DNA of 32,445 nucleotides from Lachnospiraceae bacterium RM5 (GCA_900110975.1 FOFK01000002.1:247402-279846), one strand, 5' to 3'; counted from the first letter of the stretch, positions 1 to 7,948 are shown. Notes: a model not told the origin generated them from the sequence alone. Made by a program: numbers and translations.

Positions 1-65
1 GATTTAATTTTTTATAGCCGCTTCTTACCAAATCAGCCTTTTTCGTTCTTCAAGAAGCTATAATT

Positions 66-149
66 TTAGTCAAGTCCAAATTTGTGTATAAATTCATCCT
101 TAGGTTTTAAATGTTTTATAACTTCATCTTCTGAATTCTCATTTTTTCA
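66..149 (-). pseudogene. Possible C-terminal remnant of an unidentified gene
   Basis: Reading the minus strand from 149 to 66 gives about 26 codons ending KPKDEFIHKFGLD and a TAA stop. The preceding in-frame codon is a TGA, there is no start codon with a ribosome binding site, and further stops lie upstream. The amino-acid composition, charged and then ending in a short hydrophobic stretch, reads like a real protein tail rather than random AT-rich translation. I cannot name the parent family, and it may be chance. Confidence 0.2.
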
Positions 150-252
150 TAACTAATTAGCTTTTTTCTAGTCATACATTATACAATCCTATTACACAGA
201 TTTTATTTCTTCAATTCTATATCAATTCTATACAATTATAATCAAAATAAAA

Positions 253-370
253 ATTAATAGCGATTACATTATGATATGCATCACTCGTTACAGTTTTATC
301 CTGCAAAATAATACATATTTAAACGTAATCGCTATTAATGTAACCACTATTAATGTTAATCGCTATTAAT
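253..370. repeat. Inverted repeat followed by three tandem 15-bp copies
   Basis: ATTAATAGCGATTAC at 253-267 is perfectly complementary to GTAATCGCTATTAAT at 325-339, leaving a 57-base loop. The right arm is then repeated directly twice more: 340-354 differs at two positions, and 355-370 has one extra T. The cluster sits about 110-230 bases past the trkH stop codon and merges into the hexamer array at 371. The function is unknown. It could be a structured 3' end of the trkH transcript, a protein-binding array, or the scar of a small element. Confidence 0.75.
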
Positions 371-472
371 CTTAATCTTCATCTTATACTTATACTTATA
401 CTTACACTTATTCTTATTCTTACACTTATTCTTATACTTATTCTTATACTTATTCTTATACTCAGCCTTCGC
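371..472. repeat. Hexanucleotide tandem array, consensus CTTAYW
   Basis: There are fifteen consecutive six-base units (371-460), all beginning CTT and mostly CTTATA, CTTATT or CTTACA, followed by two decayed units (CTCAGC, CTTCGC). On the minus strand the array is open in one frame and would read alternating Lys with Tyr, Asn or Cys. That frame is not the trkH frame and has no start codon ahead of it. It lies directly after the trkH stop codon, and its period and low complexity suggest replication slippage. Confidence 0.85.
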
Positions 473-480
473 TTATAATT

Positions 481-1956
481 TTATTTCTTCAACCTTTTTG
501 TACATTTCTTTTCTTTAGTAAAGAATTCCTTTATCAATACCGGATGAAATATCAAAAGCATTGGAAATAATTCAAGTCTTCCCGCTAACATATCAAACAT
601 TAAAACATATTTTGATAAATTGCTGAAGAATGAGAAATTACATGTAGGGCCAACTTTTGCAAGTCCTGGTCCTATATTATTTATTGTTGCAGCAACTGCA
701 GTAAAGTTTGTAACTAAATCATATCCTTCAAAAGATATTATTAACATTGAAGTTAAGAAAAGCATTGAAAATGTTACAAAATAAACATTTACAGATCTGA
801 TAACTTCATGTTCCACAACTTTCTTTTCTATAGTTATTTTTTTAATACTCTTTGGATGAATATATGATGCAAATTCTTTTCTGACACTTTTTGCACTAAT
901 AATAATACGCGAAACCTTTAAGCCACCACCTGTGCTTCCTGCACAGGCACCGATAAACATAAGAAGTACAATTATATACTTACATACTGAATGCCATTTA
1001 TCAAAATCAGCTGATGCAAAACCTGTTGTTGTTATAATTGTTGCAACCTGAAATGCTGAGTGTCTTAATGCTGTAAATGCAGAATTATAAAGACCATATA
1101 TATGATAAAAAATTATTGCTGTTGCAGATAAAATTATCATAAAATAAACTTTAACTTCTTCCATAAAAAAGCTTCTTATACTTTTAAAAAGCAAAAGATA
1201 ATATGCATTAAAATTAACACCAAACATTATCATAAAGATGGTTGTAACCCATTGAACATATGGCGAATAACTCATGAAGCTGTCATTTAAAACACCAAAT
1301 CCACCGGTTCCCGCTGTACCAAAACTTAATGTCACGGATGAAAATAAATCCATTCCACCTGCAAATAATAATATAATCTGAATCACAGTAAGTGCCATAT
1401 AAATAGCATATAAAATCTTTGCTGTGGATTTCATTCTTGGAACCAGCTTTCCAACTGACGGACCTGGGCTTTCCGCTTTCATCAGATTTATATTAGAACC
1501 ACCACCCATTGGTACAATAGCAAGAAGAAAAACCAAAACTCCCATTCCACCAATCCAGTGAGTAAAACTTCTCCAGAATTTTGCGCAATAAGATAATTTT
1601 TCAACATCATTTAAAATACTGGCTCCTGTTGTAGTAAAACCGGATATTGTTTCAAATAATGCATCTGTAAATACTGGTATCTCTCCACTAATGTAAAATG
1701 GCAGGCAACCGATAACACTCATTAAAATCCAGGAAAGTCCTGTAATTATACATCCTTCTTTTAAATAAAACACCATGCAGTCAGGCTTTTTAAAGGTGAA
1801 AATAACCCCTAAAATTCCGCTGATACCGGCTATCAAAAGAAAATAATATCCTATGTTTTCTTTATAAATCAATGCGACGATACAAGGTAATAACAAAAGC
1901 AGGCATTCTATTTCCATAACATACCCGAGAATATATCTTATCATACTTTTATTCAT
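481..1956 (-). CDS. trkH: TrkH family potassium uptake protein
   Basis: Membrane-spanning subunit of a Trk/Ktr-type K+ uptake system, which takes up potassium together with the cytosolic TrkA subunit. The 491 residues match the family length and are mostly hydrophobic helices. The four pore-loop signatures are visible in order: SGFTTTGAS, FGTAGTGGFG, TTTGFAS and NNIGPGLA, each with the selectivity-filter glycine. The gene starts at ATG 1956, 15 bases after the trkA stop, so the two are translated from one mRNA. No clear terminator follows the stop; instead a repeat-rich region begins. The identity is secure. Whether the ion is only K+ or also Na+-coupled cannot be told from sequence. Confidence 0.95.
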   Translation of the reverse strand: MNKSMIRYILGYVMEIECLLLLLPCIVALIYKENIGYYFLLIAGISGILGVIFTFKKPDCMVFYLKEGCIITGLSWILMSVIGCLPFYISGEIPVFTDALFETISGFTTTGASILNDVEKLSYCAKFWRSFTHWIGGMGVLVFLLAIVPMGGGSNINLMKAESPGPSVGKLVPRMKSTAKILYAIYMALTVIQIILLFAGGMDLFSSVTLSFGTAGTGGFGVLNDSFMSYSPYVQWVTTIFMIMFGVNFNAYYLLLFKSIRSFFMEEVKVYFMIILSATAIIFYHIYGLYNSAFTALRHSAFQVATIITTTGFASADFDKWHSVCKYIIVLLMFIGACAGSTGGGLKVSRIIISAKSVRKEFASYIHPKSIKKITIEKKVVEHEVIRSVNVYFVTFSMLFLTSMLIISFEGYDLVTNFTAVAATINNIGPGLAKVGPTCNFSFFSNLSKYVLMFDMLAGRLELFPMLLIFHPVLIKEFFTKEKKCTKRLKK

Positions 1957-1971
1957 AATCCATACCCTCTT

Positions 1972-3363
1972 CTATGCCAGTATGTCCTCAATAGTAACAA
2001 ATCCTCTTTCTTTTGTTACTACAACAACTGTATCACCTTTTTTAATAACGTCCTCACCAGAAGGAATTATAATTGTTCCCTTTCTGTTAATAACACATAT
2101 AAGTAAATTTTCTTTAAGTTTCAACTCACTAAGCTTAACATCTGTAACCTCTGACTCTTTCTTAATGCTAAATTCTATAGCTTCCACTCTTGAATCATAC
2201 ATATAGTACAAAGTTTCTATGGAGTCTTTATATTTAGAATTATGTTTTGCCCTTACATATGCAATAATGGCTTCAGATGTAATATATCTTGGATAAATAA
2301 CACTTCCAAGATCCAGACTGTTAATTACATTTTTAAAATTAATATGATTAATCTTTGTAACAATCTTTGCATCAGAAACCTGCTTCGCGTTAAGACTTAA
2401 GAAAATATTTTCTTCATCAATACTTGTAAGTGGAACAAATGAATCAAATTCCGTAATGCCCACCTCTTTTAAGAAATCTTCATCAGTTCCGTCACCATTA
2501 ATAATAATAGCCTTAGGTAAAAGCACACTAAGCTCATCACATCTGTTCTGATCTTTTTCAATAATAGTAACTTCTATTCCTGATTTAATAAGTTCCTTAG
2601 CAAGATAATATGAGGATTTTCCTCCGCCAACTAACATACATGACTTAACACGTTTACTTTTCGATTTAAGTTTTTTAAGAAAAACCTTAAGATACTGTCT
2701 TGTAGCTACGATAGATACCACATCTCCCGCAGATATTACATAATCACCTGACGGAATAATGACATCATCATTTCTTTCAATAGTACAAATAATAATGTCA
2801 TCCATAAACTCACTTTTTCCTATATCAGCAAGCTTTACTCCATCAAGCTTAGAACCTTCCTCTATCTTGAATTTAATAATCTCTGCCTGTCCGTGTGCAA
2901 ATGAATATACATCAAGTGCATCCGGTAAATATATAAGATGTGCTATCTCTCTTGCAGCTTCAAGTTCAGGATTTATAATAAGTGCGAGTCCAAGTTTTTC
3001 TCTTAAGAAATTTGATTCCGAACTGTAATCAGGTGTTCTTACTCTTGCAATAGAACTGCATCCGCTAAATTTTTTAGCAATAACACAGCAAAGAAGATTA
3101 AGCTCATCTGATTTTGTAACTGCTATTAATAAATCACATTTTTCAATTCCTGCCTCTAACTGGGCAGTATAGCTGGCACCGTTTCCAACATATCCCATAA
3201 CATCATACATAGATGTAAGTTCTTCCACTGCACTTTGGGATTTATCCAAAACTGTAATTTCATGACCTTCACTACTAAGTCTTTCTGCAAGTGTGGCTCC
3301 AACCTTACCACATCCTATGATCATGATTTTCATACCATCAGAAGACTTTGTAAATTTACTCAT
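1972..3363 (-). CDS. trkA: TrkA, potassium uptake regulatory subunit with two RCK domains
   Basis: Cytosolic nucleotide-binding subunit that gates TrkH. The 463 residues contain two RCK-N/RCK-C pairs. The first Rossmann fold has the full glycine motif GCGKVG at residues 17-22, followed by an acidic strand end (VLD). The second, near residue 245, reads GGGKSS, so its last glycine is replaced by serine, which suggests a weaker or structural nucleotide site. The start at 3363 is preferred because GTGGAG lies 4-5 bases upstream; the internal Met-11, where many homologues begin, has no good ribosome binding site. It lies 44 bases after the rubrerythrin stop and may share its transcript. Confidence 0.94.
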   Translation of the reverse strand: MSKFTKSSDGMKIMIIGCGKVGATLAERLSSEGHEITVLDKSQSAVEELTSMYDVMGYVGNGASYTAQLEAGIEKCDLLIAVTKSDELNLLCCVIAKKFSGCSSIARVRTPDYSSESNFLREKLGLALIINPELEAAREIAHLIYLPDALDVYSFAHGQAEIIKFKIEEGSKLDGVKLADIGKSEFMDDIIICTIERNDDVIIPSGDYVISAGDVVSIVATRQYLKVFLKKLKSKSKRVKSCMLVGGGKSSYYLAKELIKSGIEVTIIEKDQNRCDELSVLLPKAIIINGDGTDEDFLKEVGITEFDSFVPLTSIDEENIFLSLNAKQVSDAKIVTKINHINFKNVINSLDLGSVIYPRYITSEAIIAYVRAKHNSKYKDSIETLYYMYDSRVEAIEFSIKKESEVTDVKLSELKLKENLLICVINRKGTIIIPSGEDVIKKGDTVVVVTKERGFVTIEDILA

Positions 3364-3407
3364 TCGACTCCACTTTCTTTTACTTTCCTTTTTTAATAAT
3401 TTTTATA

Positions 3408-4076
3408 TTAATAATTTTCGCTTCTTACTTCAAAATAGCTCTGTGGATGATTACATACAGGGCAAACATCAGGTGCCTTAGTACCAACTACAACATGTCC
3501 ACAGTTTCTGCATTCCCACATTGTAACTCCACTCTTTTCAAATACTTCCATAGCTTCAACATTATGAAGAAGTCTTCTATATCTTTCTTCATGCATTTTT
3601 TCGATAGCTCCTACAGCTCTGAATTTAGCTGCAAGCTCTTTAAATCCTTCTTCTTCAGCTTCTTTAGCCATTCTTTCATACATATCTGTCCATTCAGCAT
3701 TTTCACCTTCTGCTGCCTGTAAAAGATTTGCCTTTGTATCACCTATTCCACCAAGCTCTTTAAACCAGATTTTTGCATGTTCTTTTTCATTATCAGCTGT
3801 CTGAAGGAAAAGAGCTGCTATCTGCTCATAACCTGCTTTTTTTGCAACAGATGCAAAATAAGTATATTTATTACGAGCCTGGGATTCTCCAGCAAAAGCT
3901 TCTTTAAGATTCTTTTCTGTTTTTGTTCCTGCATAAGGATTAGTACCATTAGTACCTGTATCAGCATTTTCTTCCTTTACTTCCTCAAATACACCTTCCT
4001 GATTACATACTGGACATACCTCAGGTGCACTGTCTCCTTCATATTCATAACCGCATACACTACATACATACTTCAT
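3408..4076 (-). CDS. Rubrerythrin with a rubredoxin-like site at both ends
   Basis: Non-haem diiron peroxidase that reduces hydrogen peroxide in anaerobes, using electrons from rubredoxin-type iron. It has 222 residues, longer than the roughly 190 of standard rubrerythrin, and the domain order is rubredoxin-like, ferritin-like diiron, rubredoxin-like. The N-terminal site has cysteines at 5, 8, 21 and 24 ([12 protein letters not shown]). The central four-helix bundle has the expected ligands in EKEH and EKMHEERY. The C-terminal site has cysteines at 189, 192, 205 and 208. An acidic Gly/Thr/Asn linker follows the first site. A clear AAAGGAG precedes the start. The 277-base upstream gap shows no certain promoter, though TATAAT at 4191-4196 (minus) is a candidate -10. 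Downstream are trkA and trkH on the same strand. Confidence 0.93.
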   Translation of the reverse strand: MKYVCSVCGYEYEGDSAPEVCPVCNQEGVFEEVKEENADTGTNGTNPYAGTKTEKNLKEAFAGESQARNKYTYFASVAKKAGYEQIAALFLQTADNEKEHAKIWFKELGGIGDTKANLLQAAEGENAEWTDMYERMAKEAEEEGFKELAAKFRAVGAIEKMHEERYRRLLHNVEAMEVFEKSGVTMWECRNCGHVVVGTKAPDVCPVCNHPQSYFEVRSENY

Positions 4077-4310
4077 AGATTAGTTCTCCTTTAATAAAAT
4101 ATTTGCCTATGTTTAATCTACAGACCCATATATAATTCAAATTCAAATTTAAATTTATAAGTCTATTTCGTGTTCATATAGCATAACACTATTATAATAA
4201 AATTAATAAAAAATATCATTATTATTTACAACAATATATTTATTTTTTTTTTATTTTCAGCAAAAATCATTCAGTTTCTTTACCATTAAAATTTTTATAC
4301 TAAATTATTA

Positions 4311-4360
4311 TACATTTATATTGTTATATATTGTTATATATTTTTATATATTTTTATAAT
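4311..4360. repeat. Decamer tandem repeat running into the thiC stop codon
   Basis: Five ten-base blocks lie end to end: TACATTTATA, TTGTTATATA twice, then TTTTTATATA and TTTTTATAAT. The last block contains the thiC stop codon (TAA, minus strand, 4354-4356). A ten-base period places every A/T tract on the same face of the helix, so curvature is plausible. It may equally be slippage in AT-rich sequence. No stem-loop terminator for thiC was found here. Confidence 0.7.
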
Positions 4361-5667
4361 TCTGAACAAAATTCAACTTTCTTACCTTCAAGAATAAGAT
4401 TTGTTGTTCTTACAGCACACATCTTACCACACATAGAACATGTATGTCTGTCTTCAGGAGGTACGCTTTCAAAATATCTTCTTGCTTTTTCTTCATCCAT
4501 GGCTACTTTAAACATATCTTCCCATTCAACCTTATGTCTTGCCTTTGCCATTTCATTATCTTTATCTCTTGCATGTGGAACATTTTTAGCAATATCTGCT
4601 GCATGAGCTGCAATTTTACTTGCCATAATACCTTCCTTAACATCATCAATATCAGGAAGTCTGAGATGTTCTGCAGGAGTTACATAGCAAAGGAAATCAG
4701 CACCGGAAGCTGCAGCTATAGCTCCACCAATTGCTGATGTAATATGGTCATATCCAGGTGCAATATCAGTTACTAAAGGTCCGAGAACATAAAATGGTGC
4801 ATTATGACAAATACGTTTCTGTAATTTCATATTTGCTTCAATCTCGTTCATAGCCATATGTCCAGGACCTTCAACCATAACCTGCACATCTTTTTCCCAT
4901 GCTCTCTTTGTAAGATTACCAAGTTCTATTAATTCTGATATCTGACCTGCATCTGTACTATCAGCAATACATCCCGGACGAAGTGCATCTCCAAGACTTA
5001 TTGTTACATCATACTCTCTTAAAATTTCAAGAACGTCATCATAAAATTCATAAAATGGATTTTCATTTCCTGTCATCATCATCCATGCAAATAATAATGA
5101 GCCTCCACGGGAAACAATATTCATTTCTCTTCCTTCCCTCATAAACGCCTCAACTGCACGACGGTTAATTCCCGCATGAATTGTCATAAAATCCACACCT
5201 TCGCTTGCATGTGCCCTTACTACTCTTAAGAAATCTTCCGCTGTAATATCAAGTAAATCTTTTTCAAGATAACCAATTGCATCATACATTGGAACAGTTC
5301 CTATCATTGCAGGTGATTTTTCTATAAGTTCTGTTCTGAATTTATTTGTTTTTCCATAATTACTAAGATCCATAATGGCTTCAGCACCATACTTAATTGC
5401 CATATCAACCTTTTTCATTTCCATTTCATAATCTTTACAATCACCGGAAATGCCAAGATTAACATTTATTTTAGTTCTTAATCCTGTTCCAATCCCTTCA
5501 GGTGAAATAGATTTATGATTAATATTACAAGGGATTGCAACCTCACCTTTTTTTACAAGCTCCATAATTTTTTCAGGCTCTAAATATTCCTTTTTTGCGA
5601 CAATTTTCATCTCCTCTGTGATTATTCCTTTTTTTGCCGCCTCCATCTGTGTTTTGTACTCTCTCAT
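4354..5667 (-). CDS. thiC: Phosphomethylpyrimidine synthase ThiC
   Basis: Radical SAM enzyme that rearranges aminoimidazole ribotide to hydroxymethylpyrimidine phosphate, the pyrimidine half of thiamine. The 437 residues are a short-form ThiC without the N-terminal extension seen in enteric and plant proteins. The body shows conserved stretches such as MVEGPGHM and [15 protein letters not shown]. The C-terminal iron-sulphur motif is C410-SM-C413-GKM-C417, a CX2CX3C spacing, where the well-studied enzymes have CX2CX4C. It is the last gene of the thi operon, separated from thiD by a structured 119-nt element and a 52-base leader. AAAGGA lies about ten bases before ATG 5667. No terminator is visible downstream. 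Identity is certain. Confidence 0.97.
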   Translation of the reverse strand: MREYKTQMEAAKKGIITEEMKIVAKKEYLEPEKIMELVKKGEVAIPCNINHKSISPEGIGTGLRTKINVNLGISGDCKDYEMEMKKVDMAIKYGAEAIMDLSNYGKTNKFRTELIEKSPAMIGTVPMYDAIGYLEKDLLDITAEDFLRVVRAHASEGVDFMTIHAGINRRAVEAFMREGREMNIVSRGGSLLFAWMMMTGNENPFYEFYDDVLEILREYDVTISLGDALRPGCIADSTDAGQISELIELGNLTKRAWEKDVQVMVEGPGHMAMNEIEANMKLQKRICHNAPFYVLGPLVTDIAPGYDHITSAIGGAIAAASGADFLCYVTPAEHLRLPDIDDVKEGIMASKIAAHAADIAKNVPHARDKDNEMAKARHKVEWEDMFKVAMDEEKARRYFESVPPEDRHTCSMCGKMCAVRTTNLILEGKKVEFCSEL

Positions 5668-5719
5668 TTTTATTTTTCCTTTCTATGATGTTCTGAAATA
5701 TATTTTTTTATTTATATAA

Positions 5720-5838
5720 ACAAAACTCATATGTGGCAGCTGCCACATATGAATACATACAACAATCTTCTCTGCAAGTATACTTGCGAGAGATTTTGTA
5801 TATATTCACATGACATATCCATGTCATGTGAGTTTTGT
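5720..5838 (-). other. Fully paired four-way-junction element between thiD and thiC
   Basis: All 119 bases, apart from loops and three bulges, can be assigned to four helices that abut without a spacer. The closing helix is ACAAAACT 5720-5727 with 5831-5838 (8 bp). One arm is a perfect 24-base palindrome, 5728-5751, with centre GGCAGCTGCC. The long arm is 5752-5780 with 5781-5806: 26 bp, single-base bulges at 5763, 5769 and 5773, and one mismatch that is a G-U pair only in the minus-strand RNA. The last arm is 5807-5816 with 5821-5830 (10 bp, four-base loop). It starts 6 bases after the thiD stop. The palindromic arm is followed by GTTTTGTTTAT in the transcript, so it could also act as an attenuator or processing site. 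I do not recognise it as a known family. Confidence 0.8.
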
Positions 5839-5844
5839 ACTAAT

Positions 5845-6675
5845 TCAATTTTCAAATCCTTTTATATTATGCATCAAAGGACCACTTCCATGTCCCAAAT
5901 CAAGATTTTTACTTATAGCTGTGTAAACATATTCTTTTGCTTTTTCCACAGCAGCTACAATATCATATCCTTTAGCCAGATTTGAAGCTATGGCACTTGA
6001 TAACGTACATCCTGTTCCATGAGTATTGGGATTGTCAATTCGTTCTTTCTCAAACCATATAATATGCTTATCATTTTCACTATAAGCATCTTTAGTTTCA
6101 TTTAAATCCCTTTTTAAATACAAAAGATCATTTGCATCATTTACACTGTGCCCGCCTTTTAAAAGCACATTTACATTAAACCTTTCATTAATGACCTTCG
6201 CTGCATTTACCATATCTTCCTTAGTTTTTATTTCAAGGCCTGATATAATGGTTGCCTCAAAAATATTTGGTGTAATTAATGTTGCGATAGGGAAAAGTTC
6301 TTCTATAAGCACTGATAGAGCATCATCTTTCATAAGTTTTGCACTGCTTGTTGCTACCATAACCGGGTCAACAACAATATTTTCCGCTTTATAGTATCTT
6401 AATCTTTCTCCAATAACTCTTATTAAATCCTTTGAAGAAACCATACCAATTTTTACGGCATCAGGTCTTATATCTTCAAAAACCATATCTATTTCATCTT
6501 TTAAAAATTCTTCTGATACCTCTAAAACACTTCTTACTCCTGTTGTATTTTGCGCAGTTAATGCAGTTATCGCACTCATTCCAAAAACATTATTTGCCAT
6601 CATTGTTTTTAAATCAGCCTGGATGCCTGCACCACCTGATGAATCACTTCCCGCAATTGTTAATGCTTTTTTCAC
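5845..6675 (-). CDS. thiD: Hydroxymethylpyrimidine / phosphomethylpyrimidine kinase ThiD
   Basis: Ribokinase-fold kinase that phosphorylates HMP and HMP-phosphate to HMP-pyrophosphate, the substrate for ThiE. The 276 residues fit the family. The substrate-binding start ALTIAGSDSSGGAGIQADLK and the anion-hole/catalytic motif NTHGTGCTLSSAIA are intact. The start codon is GTG at 6675 (the minus-strand codon at 6673-6675), after GGAGGAGAA, and it overlaps the thiE stop as GTGA, indicating translational coupling. The stop lies 6 bases before the four-armed element that separates it from thiC. Confidence 0.97.
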   Translation of the reverse strand: MKKALTIAGSDSSGGAGIQADLKTMMANNVFGMSAITALTAQNTTGVRSVLEVSEEFLKDEIDMVFEDIRPDAVKIGMVSSKDLIRVIGERLRYYKAENIVVDPVMVATSSAKLMKDDALSVLIEELFPIATLITPNIFEATIISGLEIKTKEDMVNAAKVINERFNVNVLLKGGHSVNDANDLLYLKRDLNETKDAYSENDKHIIWFEKERIDNPNTHGTGCTLSSAIASNLAKGYDIVAAVEKAKEYVYTAISKNLDLGHGSGPLMHNIKGFEN

Positions 6676-7325
6676 TCTTCTCCTCCCTTATACAAATATG
6701 TACTTATTTCTTTTTTTAATTTTTTTGTTTCAGCGCATATATCAGATGCTCCAAAAATTGAATTAACAAGTGCTACTCCGCATATTTTTTTACATCCTAT
6801 ATCTTTGATGTTTTCCTTGTTTATTCCTCCGATTGCCACTGAAGGAATACTTACGGATGTAACAATATCATTTAATTCTTCCTTTGAAATTCTTATGGCA
6901 TCTTTTTTTGTTCCAGAGCTAAATACAGCTCCAACTCCTAAATAATCTGCTCCTGCATCATATGCATCTTTTGCCTGTTTTACAGTCTTTGCCGTTGCTC
7001 CAATAATAAAGTCATCTCCTGCTAATTTTCTTATTTCTTTAACATCCATATCAGAGATTCCAACATGAACACCATCAGCACCTGACTTTAATGCCACATT
7101 AACATTATCATTTACTATAAATAAGACATTTCTTTCATTACAGATTTTTTTTATGACAGATGCTCTTCTTATGTATTCTTCCTCATCAATATTTTTTTCT
7201 CTTAACTGCAATATTGTTATACCACCATCAATTGCCTTTATAATATCCTCTTTTAATTTTTCAAATCCCCCTATACTGCTGTCAGTTATGGCATACAATA
7301 ATAAATCTTCTTTTTTTAATTTCAT
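6672..7325 (-). CDS. thiE: Thiamine-phosphate synthase ThiE
   Basis: TIM-barrel enzyme that couples HMP-pyrophosphate with the thiazole phosphate carboxylate to give thiamine phosphate. The 217 residues carry the standard motifs: LYAITD near the N terminus, ILQLREKN, the aspartate-containing FIVNDNVNVAL, GADGVHVG, the pyrophosphate-binding GATAKT, and the phosphate-binding AIGGIN. It overlaps tenI by four bases (ATGA) upstream and thiD by four bases downstream. It is distinct from its neighbour tenI, which shares the fold but lacks these synthase residues. Confidence 0.96.
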   Translation of the reverse strand: MKLKKEDLLLYAITDSSIGGFEKLKEDIIKAIDGGITILQLREKNIDEEEYIRRASVIKKICNERNVLFIVNDNVNVALKSGADGVHVGISDMDVKEIRKLAGDDFIIGATAKTVKQAKDAYDAGADYLGVGAVFSSGTKKDAIRISKEELNDIVTSVSIPSVAIGGINKENIKDIGCKKICGVALVNSIFGASDICAETKKLKKEISTYLYKGGEE

Positions 7326-7948
7326 ATACTGCTCCTGATTTTCTCTACATAACTTTTAGGATCGTCACACTTCATAAATCCACTCATAATACATATTCCA
7401 TCAGCACCTGCTTTTATAACATCTGATGCATTTTTTTCATTAATTCCACCAAGTCCGTAAATGCATATATCCATTTTTTCCTTAACTTCTTTTATTAGTC
7501 CGATACCTTTTTCTTTAAGTCCCTTTTTACAATCAGTTTTAAAAATATGGCTAAGTGTTATATAGTTGCAATTTTTTTTAATTGCAAGTTCTGCCTCTTT
7601 AATACTATGAGCCGATGCACCTTTGATATCAAAAAAATTCAGCTTTTTATCATCTATTTCCTTTAACACCGGAATCGGAAGATGAATATTTTTATGATTT
7701 AAACTTATAGCAACATCATAAAAATTATGAAGTATACATTTTTTTCCTGCATCATTACAAATCTTTATAACAGACCCGGCCAGCTCAAAATAGCTTTCTT
7801 CATCCAAATCTTTTTCTCTTAAAATCAGATAAGAAATATCCGTATCCGTTATTTTTTTTATTCTTTCAAGAAAATTTTCTTCACATAATAATCTGTTTGT
7901 AATGCAGATAATGTAAGGATTTTTATTATTACACATATAAATAATCAT
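7322..7948 (-). CDS. tenI: Thiazole tautomerase TenI
   Basis: ThiE-like TIM barrel that aromatises the thiazole tautomer released by ThiG. The call rests on the segment SHIFKTDCKKGLKEKG (residues 133-148), very close to the Bacillus TenI segment that carries its catalytic histidine (here H134), and on IHLP, ASAHSIKEAE and GADGICIMSG. Synthase residues of ThiE are missing: VND is replaced by LHNF, and the GATAKT segment by GASAHS. The start is uncertain. ATG 7948 gives 208 residues; ATG 7936, which overlaps the thiH stop, gives 204. Neither has a clear ribosome binding site, so coupling to thiH translation is likely. Confidence 0.9.
   Translation of the reverse strand: MIIYMCNNKNPYIICITNRLLCEENFLERIKKITDTDISYLILREKDLDEESYFELAGSVIKICNDAGKKCILHNFYDVAISLNHKNIHLPIPVLKEIDDKKLNFFDIKGASAHSIKEAELAIKKNCNYITLSHIFKTDCKKGLKEKGIGLIKEVKEKMDICIYGLGGINEKNASDVIKAGADGICIMSGFMKCDDPKSYVEKIRSSI

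Larger units (their letters stand above)
1..480. other. 480-base stretch without an intact gene
   Basis: This is very AT-rich sequence downstream of the trkH stop codon. It holds three things described separately: a possible 3' gene remnant (66-149, minus), an inverted plus direct repeat cluster (253-370), and a hexanucleotide array (371-472). A weak hairpin can be drawn between 14-26 and 52-61 on the plus strand, with a two-base bulge and a T-rich sequence after it; it could end a transcript but is not convincing. I see no promoter, tRNA or conserved protein here. Confidence 0.6.

Noticed and set aside
371-472. CRISPR array or coding repeat
   Set aside because: Units are only six bases with no spacers. 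The open minus-strand frame has no start codon or ribosome binding site and is out of frame with trkH.
1982-2206. Plus-strand open frames opposite trkA, rubrerythrin, thi, tig and other genes
   Set aside because: They are reverse-strand shadows of well-identified genes, rich in Ser/Phe/Ile, without ribosome binding sites or recognisable domains.
4150-4215. PerR-type operator upstream of rubrerythrin
   Set aside because: An AT-rich TTATAAT half-site is present, but the second half does not match the spacing; such matches are expected by chance in this AT-rich gap.
5720-5838. tRNA or tRNA-like gene, because of the cloverleaf outline
   Set aside because: The arms are far too long, there is no TTCRA T-loop sequence, D-loop or CCA-type acceptor, and no base is left unpaired between the arms.
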